Source of the DNA: Paracoccaceae bacterium
GTDB taxonomy: Bacteria > Pseudomonadota > Alphaproteobacteria > Rhodobacterales > Rhodobacteraceae
Reading direction: 5' to 3'
DNA length: 52,519 nt
Assembly: GCA_021775315.1 (NCBI GenBank)
Contig: JAJFIC010000094.1
Coordinates: 1 to 52,519, forward strand
This document shows, piece after piece, positions 7,495-15,544 of the stretch. Below the pieces are notes generated by a model. It was not told the DNA's origin, ran no database searches, and saw nothing but the letters and a program-made list of their open reading frames with translations. A program made the position numbers and the translations under genes. How positions within the stretch are numbered: the stretch's first letter is position 1; the number at the start of each line of letters is the position of its first letter.

Positions 7495-7887
7495 ATGATT
7501 GATGTTCGAGCCGTGGCCAAGATGGCTGCAGAATATACTGCAGCTTGGAACTCTAAGTCCGCAGAGGCGGTGGCCTCTTTCTACGCAGAAGATGGCGAAA
7601 TCATAATTAATAATGGTGACCCATGGAGCGGTCGGTCGCGCGTACAGGACATGGCCGCAGGCTTTTATGCCGATGTCCCAGATTTGACGCTTACCTGTGA
7701 TGATGTGCGTTGTTCAGGAACTCATGTGATTTTCGTTTGGACATTCACTGGCCACGACGCAACCAGTGGAAATCCACTGAACATTCGGGGCTGGGAAGAG
7801 TGGGAGGTTGGTGACAACCTCAAGGTAAAAGAGTCGCGCGGGTGGTTTGACGCCGAAGATTACGGACGGCAAGCCGAAGGCAAGTAG
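7495..7887 (+). CDS. SnoaL-like / NTF2-like domain protein
   Basis: A 130-aa protein of the nuclear transport factor 2-like cone fold. Family features visible: N-terminal helix AVAKMAAEYTAAWNSKSAEA, then VASFYAEDGEIIINNGDPW, then a Phe/Trp-rich sheet (VIFVWTFTGHDATSGNPLNI, then GWEEWEVGDN) and ESRGWFDAEDYGRQ at the end. Members are polyketide cyclases, isomerases or ligand-binding proteins; no substrate can be named. ATG at 7495 follows GGAAAGG. The 220 bases upstream after the XRE stop hold no gene, so it probably has its own promoter. It looks like a host-type gene inside the accessory region. Confidence 0.8.
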   Translation: MIDVRAVAKMAAEYTAAWNSKSAEAVASFYAEDGEIIINNGDPWSGRSRVQDMAAGFYADVPDLTLTCDDVRCSGTHVIFVWTFTGHDATSGNPLNIRGWEEWEVGDNLKVKESRGWFDAEDYGRQAEGK

Positions 7888-8350
7888 CCACTTTATGTAA
7901 TGAGCAGACAGCCGTTCGCATGTTTGTGACATGGTAGACGCGTTGGCTAGCGACCTTTCGGAAAGCCGCCATTCAGTGGTGTTTGATCAAATGCCGCTTT
8001 GCAATTATTATGCCGAGATGTGCCCAGTGTAGCATTTGTAAATCAATTTCCAAAATTGTCGCCCACGGCGTTTCCCAACCATGTGCCAGATTGATATCCA
8101 ACCTCTGACTCTAGCGACACCGGCTTGCCCACTTTCTGACTCTAGCGAGCTGCCTTATAGCAATCGCTGATTGGGCCGAATTGCCCCATTGGCCTAGCGG
8201 TTCTGGACTCGCCGCCCACGGGCCACCATGCCCACGGGCCACCACCACCCGCGCCACGCGCGGCATGCTGGACGCCCGAGTCCCATCTCCCGGCTGCGTC
8301 CACCCCACTGGGGCGGCAGCGCCCCTCTCGCGGCCACGGGGCGCTTTGGT
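7888..8350. other. Gene-free stretch with direct repeats next to the integrase
   Basis: The 460 bases between SnoaL-like and integrase stops (convergent genes) show no coding frame. TCTGACTCTAGCGA occurs exactly at 8104-8117 and 8135-8148, 31 bp apart. GCCCACGGGCCACCA occurs at 8214-8228 and 8230-8244. The right part (8170-8345) is very GC-rich. A position beside an integrase is where an attachment site would be expected. Confidence 0.55.
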
Positions 8351-9592
8351 TCAATGGGACTGGTATGCAAGATCAAGAATGGCAACGGCATCGGCACCGC
8401 CGCGAACGGCTTGGGTGTAATGGCCCAGCGTTACAGCGGGATTGGCGTGACCCGCAAGTTTGGCCACAAGACCAACTTCGACGCCTTGGGCTTGGAGGGT
8501 CGACACGAAGCTGTGTCGCGCTGAATGGTGGGTGACGTAACGAACACCTGCGCGTTCAAAGGCTGGCTGCCAGTAGCGTTTGCGGAAATTCGAATACAGG
8601 ATCGGGCCACCACCGCCAATGCGGGGCAGGGGCCATTGTTGCGGCTGACCCGGGCCCGCGAAGACGCGATAGAGTTTTCCATCCAAGCGCGGGCAAATCA
8701 GCTTCCACTCCAGCAACATCGTGCGCAGGGTGGCTGAGATCGGGATTTCCCGCTCACCCGCCTCGGTCTTGGTCGCATCGGTCGTTGTGCCGTCACGCTC
8801 AAGAACCCGGCGGATCGAAATCACGTTACGGTCCAAATCCACGTCCTCCCACAAAAGACCCAGCTGTTCAGCGACGCGTACGCCTGTGAGGAACGGAAAT
8901 GCGTAAAAGACGCCCCGCGCCTTGTCGGATTTGGCGAATGTAATCAACTCAGCCACTTCGCCGGGCCTCAGGATGTCCTTCTTCGGCTTTGACTTGCGCC
9001 GCGCAAGGTTGGTTGGGAACGAGCAGACCCGCATCCCGAAATCCTCTTCGGCCAGCGAAAGAATGCCCTTCAGCATCGACATGACGCGGTTGGCAGTATG
9101 CGCACCCACTTCCTCGCGCACCAGATTGTGCCAGCGGCGGAGCTGCGCCGTGGCCAATTCGGACACTTTGTAATCCCCCAACATCAACAAAAGTTTGGTG
9201 TCGCGATGCGGCTTGTTGCCGGTCATGGCATAGGTGACACGCTCTTGCGGTGTGCCCTGCAGCAAGGGGCCCACGATGATCTTCAGCAGCGGCTGATAGC
9301 CCCGAATGGTCTGGGCCTTCACGTTGCCGCGCTTGGCATCGACCCAATGATCGACCACCTCAGCCACGGTGGGATTGGTGTTGGGGTTGAAATACTTCTC
9401 GCCTGCGAACTCGGCCATAAGGGCCTGCCGGTATTCCTCGGCCTCAATTTTGGTTGGCAGGGAAACCCTACGGCGGCTGCCGGTCTCAGGGCATTTATAG
9501 CTGACGGCATAGCGGCGCTGGCGCACGGTTTTGCCCACCGAATTGGTGCGCTTTCGGTTCCACTTCATGATCGTAACATGTGGCGTTTCCAT
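8351..9592 (-). CDS. Tyrosine recombinase / phage-type integrase
   Basis: A 413-aa site-specific recombinase. The N-terminal part to about residue 66 resembles an arm-binding domain (RQRRYAVSYKCPETGSRRRV), and residues 72-185 the SAM-like core-binding domain (NPTVAEVVDHWVDA). The catalytic domain keeps Arg239 (LTGVRVAEQLGLLW), His356-x-x-Arg359 (HHSARHSF), His382 (LAGHANP) and the nucleophile Tyr392 (LGHYTQ), so it looks active. ATG 9592 is preceded by AAGGAGA. It is the last gene of a leftward module (AlpA-like, VapE, 107-aa protein, integrase), with direct repeats just beyond its stop that could be attachment or arm sites. No tRNA gene, the usual target, is seen nearby. Confidence 0.95.
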   Translation of the reverse strand: METPHVTIMKWNRKRTNSVGKTVRQRRYAVSYKCPETGSRRRVSLPTKIEAEEYRQALMAEFAGEKYFNPNTNPTVAEVVDHWVDAKRGNVKAQTIRGYQPLLKIIVGPLLQGTPQERVTYAMTGNKPHRDTKLLLMLGDYKVSELATAQLRRWHNLVREEVGAHTANRVMSMLKGILSLAEEDFGMRVCSFPTNLARRKSKPKKDILRPGEVAELITFAKSDKARGVFYAFPFLTGVRVAEQLGLLWEDVDLDRNVISIRRVLERDGTTTDATKTEAGEREIPISATLRTMLLEWKLICPRLDGKLYRVFAGPGQPQQWPLPRIGGGGPILYSNFRKRYWQPAFERAGVRYVTHHSARHSFVSTLQAQGVEVGLVAKLAGHANPAVTLGHYTQAVRGGADAVAILDLAYQSH

Positions 9593-9954
9593 CAGGGTCT
9601 CCTTGCTGGTTCATATTCTGGAACCAGAAAAACACAGGCGAAATTCGAGGGGAATATCTTGCGGGTTTCGGAAATATGCGACGCGGTGACACGTAAATGA
9701 CCAAAAGGATTTCGAAGACATTCCAGGACATATCCAAGGGCCGCGAAGGCCCGTTCCGACGGGGTTTGAAATCCCCAAAATGACCGAAAAGATTCTTGGC
9801 CATTTTGCAAGAGGTCACCCCGTGACGGCATGTCGGTGGTGTACCGTCGTTCCATGTGTTCCATGTCCCAAAAACAAGGGGGGATGATTTTTTTTGGGTG
9901 GCGGGGAGAGCCACCGGCACCCCCGCCACCCGGTACGGTGGTACACATGGCACA
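9593..9954. other. Leader region upstream of the integrase, with strong inverted repeat
   Basis: Two long overlapping minus-strand frames exist here, but neither has a credible start (both would begin inside a hairpin), so I read it as non-coding. GGGTGGCGGGG (9896-9906) and CCCCGCCACCC (9921-9931) form a perfect 11-bp stem with a 14-base loop, 24 bases past the stop of the 107-aa gene. On the minus strand it is followed by A8, not a U-run, so it is not a standard terminator. TTCCATGT is repeated at about 9850 and 9859. Promoter or leader of the integrase gene is likely. Confidence 0.5.
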
Positions 9955-10278
9955 CTAGGATTTTCCGCCTTTTGCGATATGCTTGATACTCTCCTTGAGG
10001 CCTAACTCAAGAAAGCTGCCATCGTCCAATTTCGCGGCAAAGCATTTAGTGCCGAATCTTGAGCTTTGAACTGTGGTCCAATGAACAATCTTACGTTGCC
10101 CGAGTTGGTCCTTCTTTTCATCACGAGCGTTGAACATACAGCTGAGGTCCTTTATTAGCACCTCGCACTTGATATCGGCACCAAGTTCAAGCTTTTCCTT
10201 TTTGTTGTTTAGGGTTTCGTAAGCCTCTGAAATCGACGGATAGACGACCGTCGACAGTTTTACTTGTATTTTGGTCAT
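9955..10278 (-). CDS. Small mobile-element protein, unknown function
   Basis: A 107-aa soluble protein without signal or membrane segments. It contains YETLNNKKEKLELGADIKCE, then VHWTTVQSSRFGTKCFAAKL, and a glycine- and lysine-rich end. No family recognised. ATG 10278 follows AAAGGAG at good spacing, so translation is well supported. It lies between the VapE gene (starting upstream, 90 bases away) and the integrase, all on the minus strand. In satellite elements this position often holds small accessory or anti-phage genes, but no function is claimed. Confidence 0.65.
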   Translation of the reverse strand: MTKIQVKLSTVVYPSISEAYETLNNKKEKLELGADIKCEVLIKDLSCMFNARDEKKDQLGQRKIVHWTTVQSSRFGTKCFAAKLDDGSFLELGLKESIKHIAKGGKS

Positions 10279-10368
10279 GATAATGGCTCCTTTGTTGACC
10301 GCTTAAAATTTGCACCATCTTCGCGACTGCGGCCTTAGACGCTATCGGGTGCAATCTCTTGATCACGC

Positions 10369-12582
10369 TTAAATTTCAGGGGTGTCGATTTTGTCCGAAG
10401 GCCGCTCATATCCGCGAACCACGTTACCTTCGATCCGAAGTTTTTTCGGACCCGCCCAGCCAAGTTTTCGCATGCATTCCGCAAGACGTTTTGGGTGATA
10501 CTGCTGTTGCTGGCTTGGATGGATATTTAGGTGGCGCTCATCGAACAGGCTTATAGTGGAAATTCGCTCAATGCCGTTTTTGACGGTGCCATGTACTTCG
10601 ACCAATATATCAAGCCAAGGATCGGTTTGCAGCCGTTCTTCCTGAGCCACGGCTGCCGTTTCCCACAAGTGTTTCGGTAGCCCTATGGACATGCCCTGCG
10701 ATTCCAAAAAGGATGCTTCTGCCCATAATTGATCGCGATCAGCTTTTAGGCGTTCCAGATCGATTTCAGCGGTTTTGACCGGAAGGAACCGCCTGTTGCC
10801 GGTCGTATCCTTAAGATAAAAGGACTCGTTGGTGGTCCCGACAAATATCGTCTGACGTGGCCATGTCTCGCGGAAATACCCGTAGGCGCGTCGCGCCCGG
10901 TCGTGCGTTCTGGTGACCACAGACTTGATCCGGCTGATCTCGGTTCGGGCCATCCCATCCAACTCGCTGATCTCAAATATTAGGACCCCTTCGAGGACCT
11001 CCATTATTCCTTTGTCATCAAGGGAAAGCAGACTTTGGTCGCTGAAAAACTCGTTGCCAGCGATAATATTGAGCGCCGTTGATTTTCCTGAACCCTGAAT
11101 TCCTTCTAGCACGACAACTATGTCAAATTTGGCACCGGGTTGCTGAACACGTCGACAGGCGGCAACCAGAATTAGCGCCCCCGCTACACTGTTAAGCTCA
11201 TTGTCGTCCGCACCAAAATATTCATGCATCAAGTATTTGAGTCTATTGATACCATCCCATTCCAAGCCATCGAAGTAATCCCGTACAGGGTGGAACGAGT
11301 TTTCCAGAGCCTTCATTGTGATGGCATCGATGATGTGTTGTCGACCCGCATCCCACTGGAATATATTGAGGAAGATTTTCCGCAGCATAGCCGCAGATTT
11401 GTCACTGACCTCTCCAGCGTAATGCTGAATTGCTTGTCCTTGGATCATCAAGCGGTTGCGAAACAAATCCATCCGACATTGAATGCCCAGCATTGTGATG
11501 GCGTCGATGGTGTTCTGAACGGTCTTAAGGGGCCGCCCTTCCTTGCTGACGTCCGAGAAACGAGTTGATGCCGCCTCATGTGCCCGGCACGCCTGTCGCC
11601 ATGCATAGGGCCAATAAGGTTTCCGCTCTCGCACATGATCAGAAATCCGATAATCTGGATTTGCTAGGATACCTGCGATTTCAGCCGTTTCTACGCCCAG
11701 TTTTGACAATTGTTTACCAGCTGCAAAAACCGCTTCGCTTCGTGAAGGATATTTTGGCTTTGTTGTTGTTCGCGGATTTTCGTTGTCATCACCTTGCTCG
11801 ATCAAATGCCTTAGTTCCGTTGATACCTCGGCATCAAGGTCATCAAGTTTGATCGGCGGCACTGGTTCTTCAGGAATTTCAGATGCAACATGTGAATTGG
11901 CTAGGATCGGAAAATTTAAGGAACTGTTTTCTCCGACAAGTGCGCTGAAATCCTCAACCCGGTGAATTCGGTTGGCATCGGTAAATTTCTCAAGAACATA
12001 GGCAGCCACGGGCACTCGCCCTTGCGCGCGCTTCTTTTTGTTTGGCCAGTTAATTGTACCCGGAACACGCATAATCCGATCAACATTTTGACATGCGTCG
12101 CCACCCAATTGGTCAGCCAGCCATTTGTTGATGGTTTCAGCTCGCTCTAGATCGTCAAATTGCCCATCAAGTTTCCAGAAGGCCTGATACCCGCCGCCCG
12201 AAAATATGACTGCTGAGGGCTTAGGGTGGAAATCTACTAGCTTTTGTAGCGCCTGTTTTGACGGATCATCGACATCAACATGAAAGGCCGTCACAGATGC
12301 GATGTGCTCCTTTTTGGCCTTTCGGTTCAGTATTCCTGATTTGAGCGGGTTAACACTAAAATAGCAGTTGCCGCCCTTTCGATTGACCATCTCCAGCCAC
12401 GTTCTGGCCTGCTGCCGTTCATTCGATTTAAATGACTTGGCAATTGGGCCACTACCTTCTGAAATTGAAACAAGGTGCAGGGGTGAATCACCGTGCACTA
12501 GGTCGAGGAAGTCTGAGCTAACTTGGTAATCTGGTTTGGGAACAAGCTGCTCAATCAAGTTTTTTCGTTCTTGCGGCGTCAT
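10369..12582 (-). CDS. Primase-helicase protein of the VapE family
   Basis: A 737-aa two-part replication protein. The N-terminal ~210 residues look like a RepB/AEP-type primase: AFHVDVDD with Asp103/Asp105 and then FSGGGYQAFWKL (about 128-138). The C-terminal half is the virulence-associated-protein-E AAA+ domain: GIQGSGKST with Lys500 (Walker A), then LIFEISELDGM (Walker B region), then FVGTTNESFYLKDTTGNRRF (sensor and arginine region). Such proteins start replication of phage satellites and integrated plasmid-like elements. ATG 12582 follows GGGAGG and lies 3 bases past the AlpA-like stop, so the two are translationally coupled. Length is usual for primase-VapE fusions. Intact. Confidence 0.9.
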   Translation of the reverse strand: MTPQERKNLIEQLVPKPDYQVSSDFLDLVHGDSPLHLVSISEGSGPIAKSFKSNERQQARTWLEMVNRKGGNCYFSVNPLKSGILNRKAKKEHIASVTAFHVDVDDPSKQALQKLVDFHPKPSAVIFSGGGYQAFWKLDGQFDDLERAETINKWLADQLGGDACQNVDRIMRVPGTINWPNKKKRAQGRVPVAAYVLEKFTDANRIHRVEDFSALVGENSSLNFPILANSHVASEIPEEPVPPIKLDDLDAEVSTELRHLIEQGDDNENPRTTTKPKYPSRSEAVFAAGKQLSKLGVETAEIAGILANPDYRISDHVRERKPYWPYAWRQACRAHEAASTRFSDVSKEGRPLKTVQNTIDAITMLGIQCRMDLFRNRLMIQGQAIQHYAGEVSDKSAAMLRKIFLNIFQWDAGRQHIIDAITMKALENSFHPVRDYFDGLEWDGINRLKYLMHEYFGADDNELNSVAGALILVAACRRVQQPGAKFDIVVVLEGIQGSGKSTALNIIAGNEFFSDQSLLSLDDKGIMEVLEGVLIFEISELDGMARTEISRIKSVVTRTHDRARRAYGYFRETWPRQTIFVGTTNESFYLKDTTGNRRFLPVKTAEIDLERLKADRDQLWAEASFLESQGMSIGLPKHLWETAAVAQEERLQTDPWLDILVEVHGTVKNGIERISTISLFDERHLNIHPSQQQQYHPKRLAECMRKLGWAGPKKLRIEGNVVRGYERPSDKIDTPEI

Positions 12583-12585
12583 TGC

Positions 12586-12792
12586 TCAAGCCCTCCCGTT
12601 TGTTTCAATTGCGGTGACAACCTCAAAAAGGCGGACACGAACGCGTTGAGAAAACGGGCGGTGCGATGGCACGAGGCCACTATTCACAGCACGGCGAAGG
12701 GTTGAGACTGGAATGCCAAGTTCCTTGGCAGCCTCAGGGATGGTTAAGTAGGGCTCAGCTGAACCGTTTGACCTTAGTACCGGGGATTTCAT
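12586..12792 (-). CDS. AlpA/excisionase-like HTH protein
   Basis: A 68-aa winged-helix/MerR-like DNA-binding protein. LTIPEAAKELGIPVSTLRRA is the helix-turn-helix, followed by VNSGLVPSHRPFSQRVRVRL, the basic wing. Proteins of this kind are excisionases or AlpA-type activators of integrase and replication genes. ATG 12792 is chosen because GAGGAAAG stands directly upstream; the longer frame from 12831 lacks a site. It is the first gene of the leftward module and is coupled to the VapE gene. The 327 bases upstream (12793-13119) hold no gene and presumably carry the module's promoter. Confidence 0.8.
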   Translation of the reverse strand: MKSPVLRSNGSAEPYLTIPEAAKELGIPVSTLRRAVNSGLVPSHRPFSQRVRVRLFEVVTAIETNGRA

Positions 12793-13119
12793 GTGCTTTC
12801 CTCGGTGGGAAAGCATGATGCTGACGCACACGCTCTCCCACCCATTTCAGGGTTAAAGAACGTGAAAGTCAGCCAGCGAGGATAAGCCTCGGGGTCTTAT
12901 GCAGCGCCTAGAATACTGCCCGGTGTCGCAAGGTTCGCCTACTATATACGCACTTAAGGCGGGCTAAACGCGGTATTGGCTCCCTCTAGAAGGGTCCACC
13001 GTGATTCCTCTCCGTGTCATTCACTAAAGAACCCTCACAATATATTGTAGATGGGGACTCGTCAACTACCATAAAATGTGTTTTGGATTCAGATTCTCGG
13101 ACTAACCCAATCGATCAAT
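12793..13119. other. Gene-free region upstream of the AlpA-VapE module
   Basis: I see no reading frame with coding appearance. The region should contain the promoter of the AlpA-VapE operon and the end of the gene 13120-13509. No long inverted repeat was found by eye. Confidence 0.4.
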
Positions 13120-13509
13120 TCAAGAAAAACCTTGAGTATTCTTTTCGTGAACTTCAATTGAGTATGACATGAGGCGCTCGAACCTCCGAAAATAATCAAG
13201 CCGGCTACCAGGTGCATCCCTATATAGACAAAGCCCATCAACCCAAACATTCTCTATAGTGAAAGGATCCACAGGAAATCGAACCCCGTGGCTTTCAGCA
13301 AAATCCTGATAATTAATGTGGTTGTTTGAAAACACGCCCAGAGGTTTGTGGTTCCGATTTAGTGGGAGGTAAAAGTGCTTGAATTTTGGATGTTTAATTT
13401 CTTGAAATACATAAGGCATCCAATATCGAAACCAATGTTTTTGCGTCGATGTCAGTTTAGTCAATTGCTTTTTATCCAATTTTGAACCTCGCTTCGCTAA
13501 AAACCGCAC
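13120..13509 (-). CDS. Unknown accessory protein, 129 aa
   Basis: A soluble basic protein rich in aromatic residues: WFRYWMPYVFQEIKHPKFKH, then FYLPLNRNHKPLGVFSNNHI, then VWVDGLCLYRDAPGSRLDYF. No family recognised. The longest reading starts at GTG 13509 without a ribosome site; a TTG at 13479 behind GCGAGG is an alternative (119 aa). The gene is AT-rich compared with the backbone from 14.5 kb. It is divergent from the unknown gene at 13702 and sits upstream of the AlpA-VapE module, the place where satellites carry cargo such as defence or superinfection-exclusion genes. That role is only a contextual guess. Confidence 0.6.
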   Translation of the reverse strand: MRFLAKRGSKLDKKQLTKLTSTQKHWFRYWMPYVFQEIKHPKFKHFYLPLNRNHKPLGVFSNNHINYQDFAESHGVRFPVDPFTIENVWVDGLCLYRDAPGSRLDYFRRFERLMSYSIEVHEKNTQGFS

Positions 13510-13551
13510 AGTATCAAATTATTCCAAATATTAACACCCACAGCCCTAAAC

Positions 13552-13565
13552 TTGGGGACCCCTGA
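13552..13565. repeat. 14-mer TTGGGGACCCCTGA, right copy
   Basis: Identical to 5691-5704. It lies in the intergenic space between the two divergent unknown genes and is followed by TTGTTTGCCAATAA. With the left copy it would delimit a segment of about 7.9 kb containing the integrase. Confidence 0.4.
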
Positions 13566-13701
13566 TTGTTTGCCAATAAGAATGCAGGCGCTGGGCTGAA
13601 CTGGCAAGTGCGCGGCGAGGTAATTGGGCTCAATTAATACCTTTCCTCGACTCCGTGCATTTCAACCCGGCCGCAATCAAGACTGTTTGAAAGTGACGGT
13701 G

Positions 13702-14232
13702 ATGACGCTACACATTATTGATCAGGTTCTGAAGGAGGACGAGCTAGACCAAACAATTTTTACCGGAGATTTCCAAATTTTTGGAAATAGTCAAGTTCCG
13801 AATGAGGTTAACATGCAAGACATGGGCGTGCTGCAAAACTTGCTCTACGGCGGCCTTTGGCACACCACTCGGCCCAACCGAGTGCCATCCATCGCCGCCG
13901 CCGGTGAGATCTTGGTGGAGCCGAACATCGACGACAAGGAGCTCTGGGGCTCCAGAGATCATCCCACTTTTGTGAGGAAGATAGGAGGAATCAGCCTTTT
14001 CGATTTTCACAACTTCAATCCCAGAGAATATTCAGTCAGTCATCCGCTCAGTTCGTGGCAGTATTTTGTGCCACATCGAGTTGATTGGGGCGGTGCTGTT
14101 TGGTTAAATATCGACCGTGGTGCGGTGTCAAACAGCTTCTGGGCCTATGGTCGCATGTTGGACACAACTGAAGTGATCCTGGGTTTTAGGACAGGTTGGC
14201 GGTCTTGCTACGATGCATCGGGGGTTCTTTAG
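13702..14232 (+). CDS. Unknown accessory protein, possibly ADP-ribosyltransferase-like
   Basis: A 176-aa protein with no certain family. GGLWHTTRPNRVPSIAAAGE is reminiscent of the first strand-helix of DarT and RNA 2'-phosphotransferase-type folds (Leu-x-His-x-Thr then Ile-x-x-x-Gly). Later segments are WGSRDHPTFVRKIGG and VWLNIDRGAVSNSFW. This likeness is weak and may be wrong. The start is uncertain: ATG 13702 is used here, ATG 13813 (behind AATGAGG) would keep the WHTT segment, and a TTG at 13624 is possible. The C terminus (RTGWRSCYDASGVL) ends abruptly, so a truncation cannot be excluded. Divergent from 13120-13509, with the right 14-mer between them. Confidence 0.55.
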   Translation: MTLHIIDQVLKEDELDQTIFTGDFQIFGNSQVPNEVNMQDMGVLQNLLYGGLWHTTRPNRVPSIAAAGEILVEPNIDDKELWGSRDHPTFVRKIGGISLFDFHNFNPREYSVSHPLSSWQYFVPHRVDWGGAVWLNIDRGAVSNSFWAYGRMLDTTEVILGFRTGWRSCYDASGVL

Positions 14233-14293
14233 AAGCGCGGATGGTGGGCTGATCGCTGGGGCAGGCTATTGCGCAAAGCTGGAAAGGGCGCAG

Positions 14294-14340
14294 ATGAAGT
14301 CGGCGCTTTGGCGGCGTCCTGTGGCTTTTGAATCCCAATT
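14294..14340 (+). repeat. 47-bp near-repeat, right copy
   Basis: Right copy of the near-repeat described at 4266-4312. It begins ATGAAG and contains TGTGGCTTTTGAAT. It lies about 60 bases after the stop of the unknown gene and ~175 bases before the first backbone-like gene at 14517, so it coincides with the apparent right edge of the accessory region. Confidence 0.55.
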
Positions 14341-14516
14341 CTAAAACAAAGCGGATCTTTGCCGGGTTTGGGAAATGCGCCGGTATTAGATTTGGAACCG
14401 TTCAGCGTATTAGGATTGAGCGGAAACCAGTGTACAATCAGCACGCCAATTGTATTGTTGGTGATGACCACTTTAAGTGACTTGAGCAAGCTGGGCCAAC
14501 CAAGATTAGGACGGTT

Positions 14517-15008
14517 ATGAACGGTCTGCAGAAAATATTGGCGACCGTCATTCTTGGGATCGGCTCAATTTTCATTGCGGCGATGCTGTTCTTTGTGGGG
14601 CTTAAATTATTGGAAACCGTTGGCCCGGCGGATGCCGAAGGTTTTTCCCGTTTTCTGGCGGGAGGGATGGGTAGGATGGTCCATCCGATCATTTTGTTTG
14701 CAGTGCTTTACCCTTGGTACTTGAGCCGCGATGTGCGTCGAAAAAACTATTCTTCGCTGACACAGGGGCTTGCGGTTCTGGCGCCTTTAACTGTGCTGAT
14801 GCCCTCGTTCTATTATTTGCTTTCTTCTGCCGGAGCGACAGAAGGGGCCTTGGTTCTTCAAGTGATTGGCCGTTCAATCATTGCAATAGGGGTGCCGTTT
14901 TTATTGCTATTCTATTTTGACCACCGCACCGCCAAAATTGAAAAACTGGAACAATTAGAAAAAGCGGCGCTAACTTTTTCGACAAGGCGAAAGAAAATTC
15001 CGCACTAG
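14517..15008 (+). CDS. Membrane protein, four TM segments, unknown
   Basis: A 163-aa integral membrane protein. Hydrophobic segments at about residues 7-30 (ILATVILGIGSIFIAAMLFF), 50-68, 86-104 and 116-134, with a basic C-terminal tail (STRRKKIPH). A Tyr-Leu-Ser-Arg-Asp-Val-Arg-Arg loop between the second and third segments should face the cytoplasm. No family recognised. It is the first gene with backbone-like composition after the accessory region. Start at ATG 14517; upstream AGGACGGTT is only a weak ribosome site. Confidence 0.7.
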   Translation: MNGLQKILATVILGIGSIFIAAMLFFVGLKLLETVGPADAEGFSRFLAGGMGRMVHPIILFAVLYPWYLSRDVRRKNYSSLTQGLAVLAPLTVLMPSFYYLLSSAGATEGALVLQVIGRSIIAIGVPFLLLFYFDHRTAKIEKLEQLEKAALTFSTRRKKIPH

Positions 15009-15124
15009 CCGCAGGCCGGAACGCGCGGATACCAGCAAGATGTAATCAACAAGATGGGCCGAACAATTTGCCTTTTTGACCGCGTGATGCAAGACTTGGT
15101 GAGGAATAGTGCGGAGCAAAAACG

Positions 15125-15544
15125 ATGCGATACCAGATTTCAAAAAGCGCGTTTCTGGCCATAATTGCCAGTTTGGCTGTAACCTCCCTGCCCGGTGATT
15201 TGAGTGCTGCGACCCTGCGGTATCATTGCCGGGGGGATAATCCCGGCCTGCCGGAATTCGTAACATTTCTGTTTGATGACCACACATTAGAATTTGAGCT
15301 GCTGGAATATGCCCCTGCTGGCCTATCAAATTCTGACAAGATTGCCGGACCCACTGTAGAGGGTGGCATGCTGGATTTTACGGTTGAATACTATGTCGAG
15401 GGCTATGTTGAAATGCGCGAAAGCCACACGGTGCATTTCGACACACTGGATTATTTTTCCGGCATGATGCTTTATGATGAAGCTGGCAATGTGGCAGGGC
15501 GCGGCCCTCTTGGCGAAGGTAAATGTAGCGTTCGGTCACCCTGA
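15125..15544 (+). CDS. Secreted protein, unknown function
   Basis: A 139-aa exported protein. The signal peptide SAFLAIIASLAVTSLPGDLS ends in SAA, with cleavage before TLRYHC. The mature part begins YHCRGDNPGLPEFVTFLFDD and contains only two cysteines (RYHC, GKCS), likely one disulfide; it appears all-beta (alternating polar and aromatic residues). No family recognised. It follows the four-TM protein on the same strand after 116 bases. The sequence after its stop (to 16090) is gene-free. Confidence 0.7.
   Translation: MRYQISKSAFLAIIASLAVTSLPGDLSAATLRYHCRGDNPGLPEFVTFLFDDHTLEFELLEYAPAGLSNSDKIAGPTVEGGMLDFTVEYYVEGYVEMRESHTVHFDTLDYFSGMMLYDEAGNVAGRGPLGEGKCSVRSP

Noticed and set aside
8170-8260. 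tRNA gene as attachment target
   Set aside because: The segment GGCCTAGCGGTTCTGGA looks like a tRNA D-arm, but no anticodon arm, T-arm or acceptor pairing follows.
9593-9953. Two overlapping minus-strand ORFs (118 and 152 codons)
   Set aside because: Both would start inside the 11-bp hairpin with no ribosome site, and one runs through the integrase start in another frame; composition is not protein-like.
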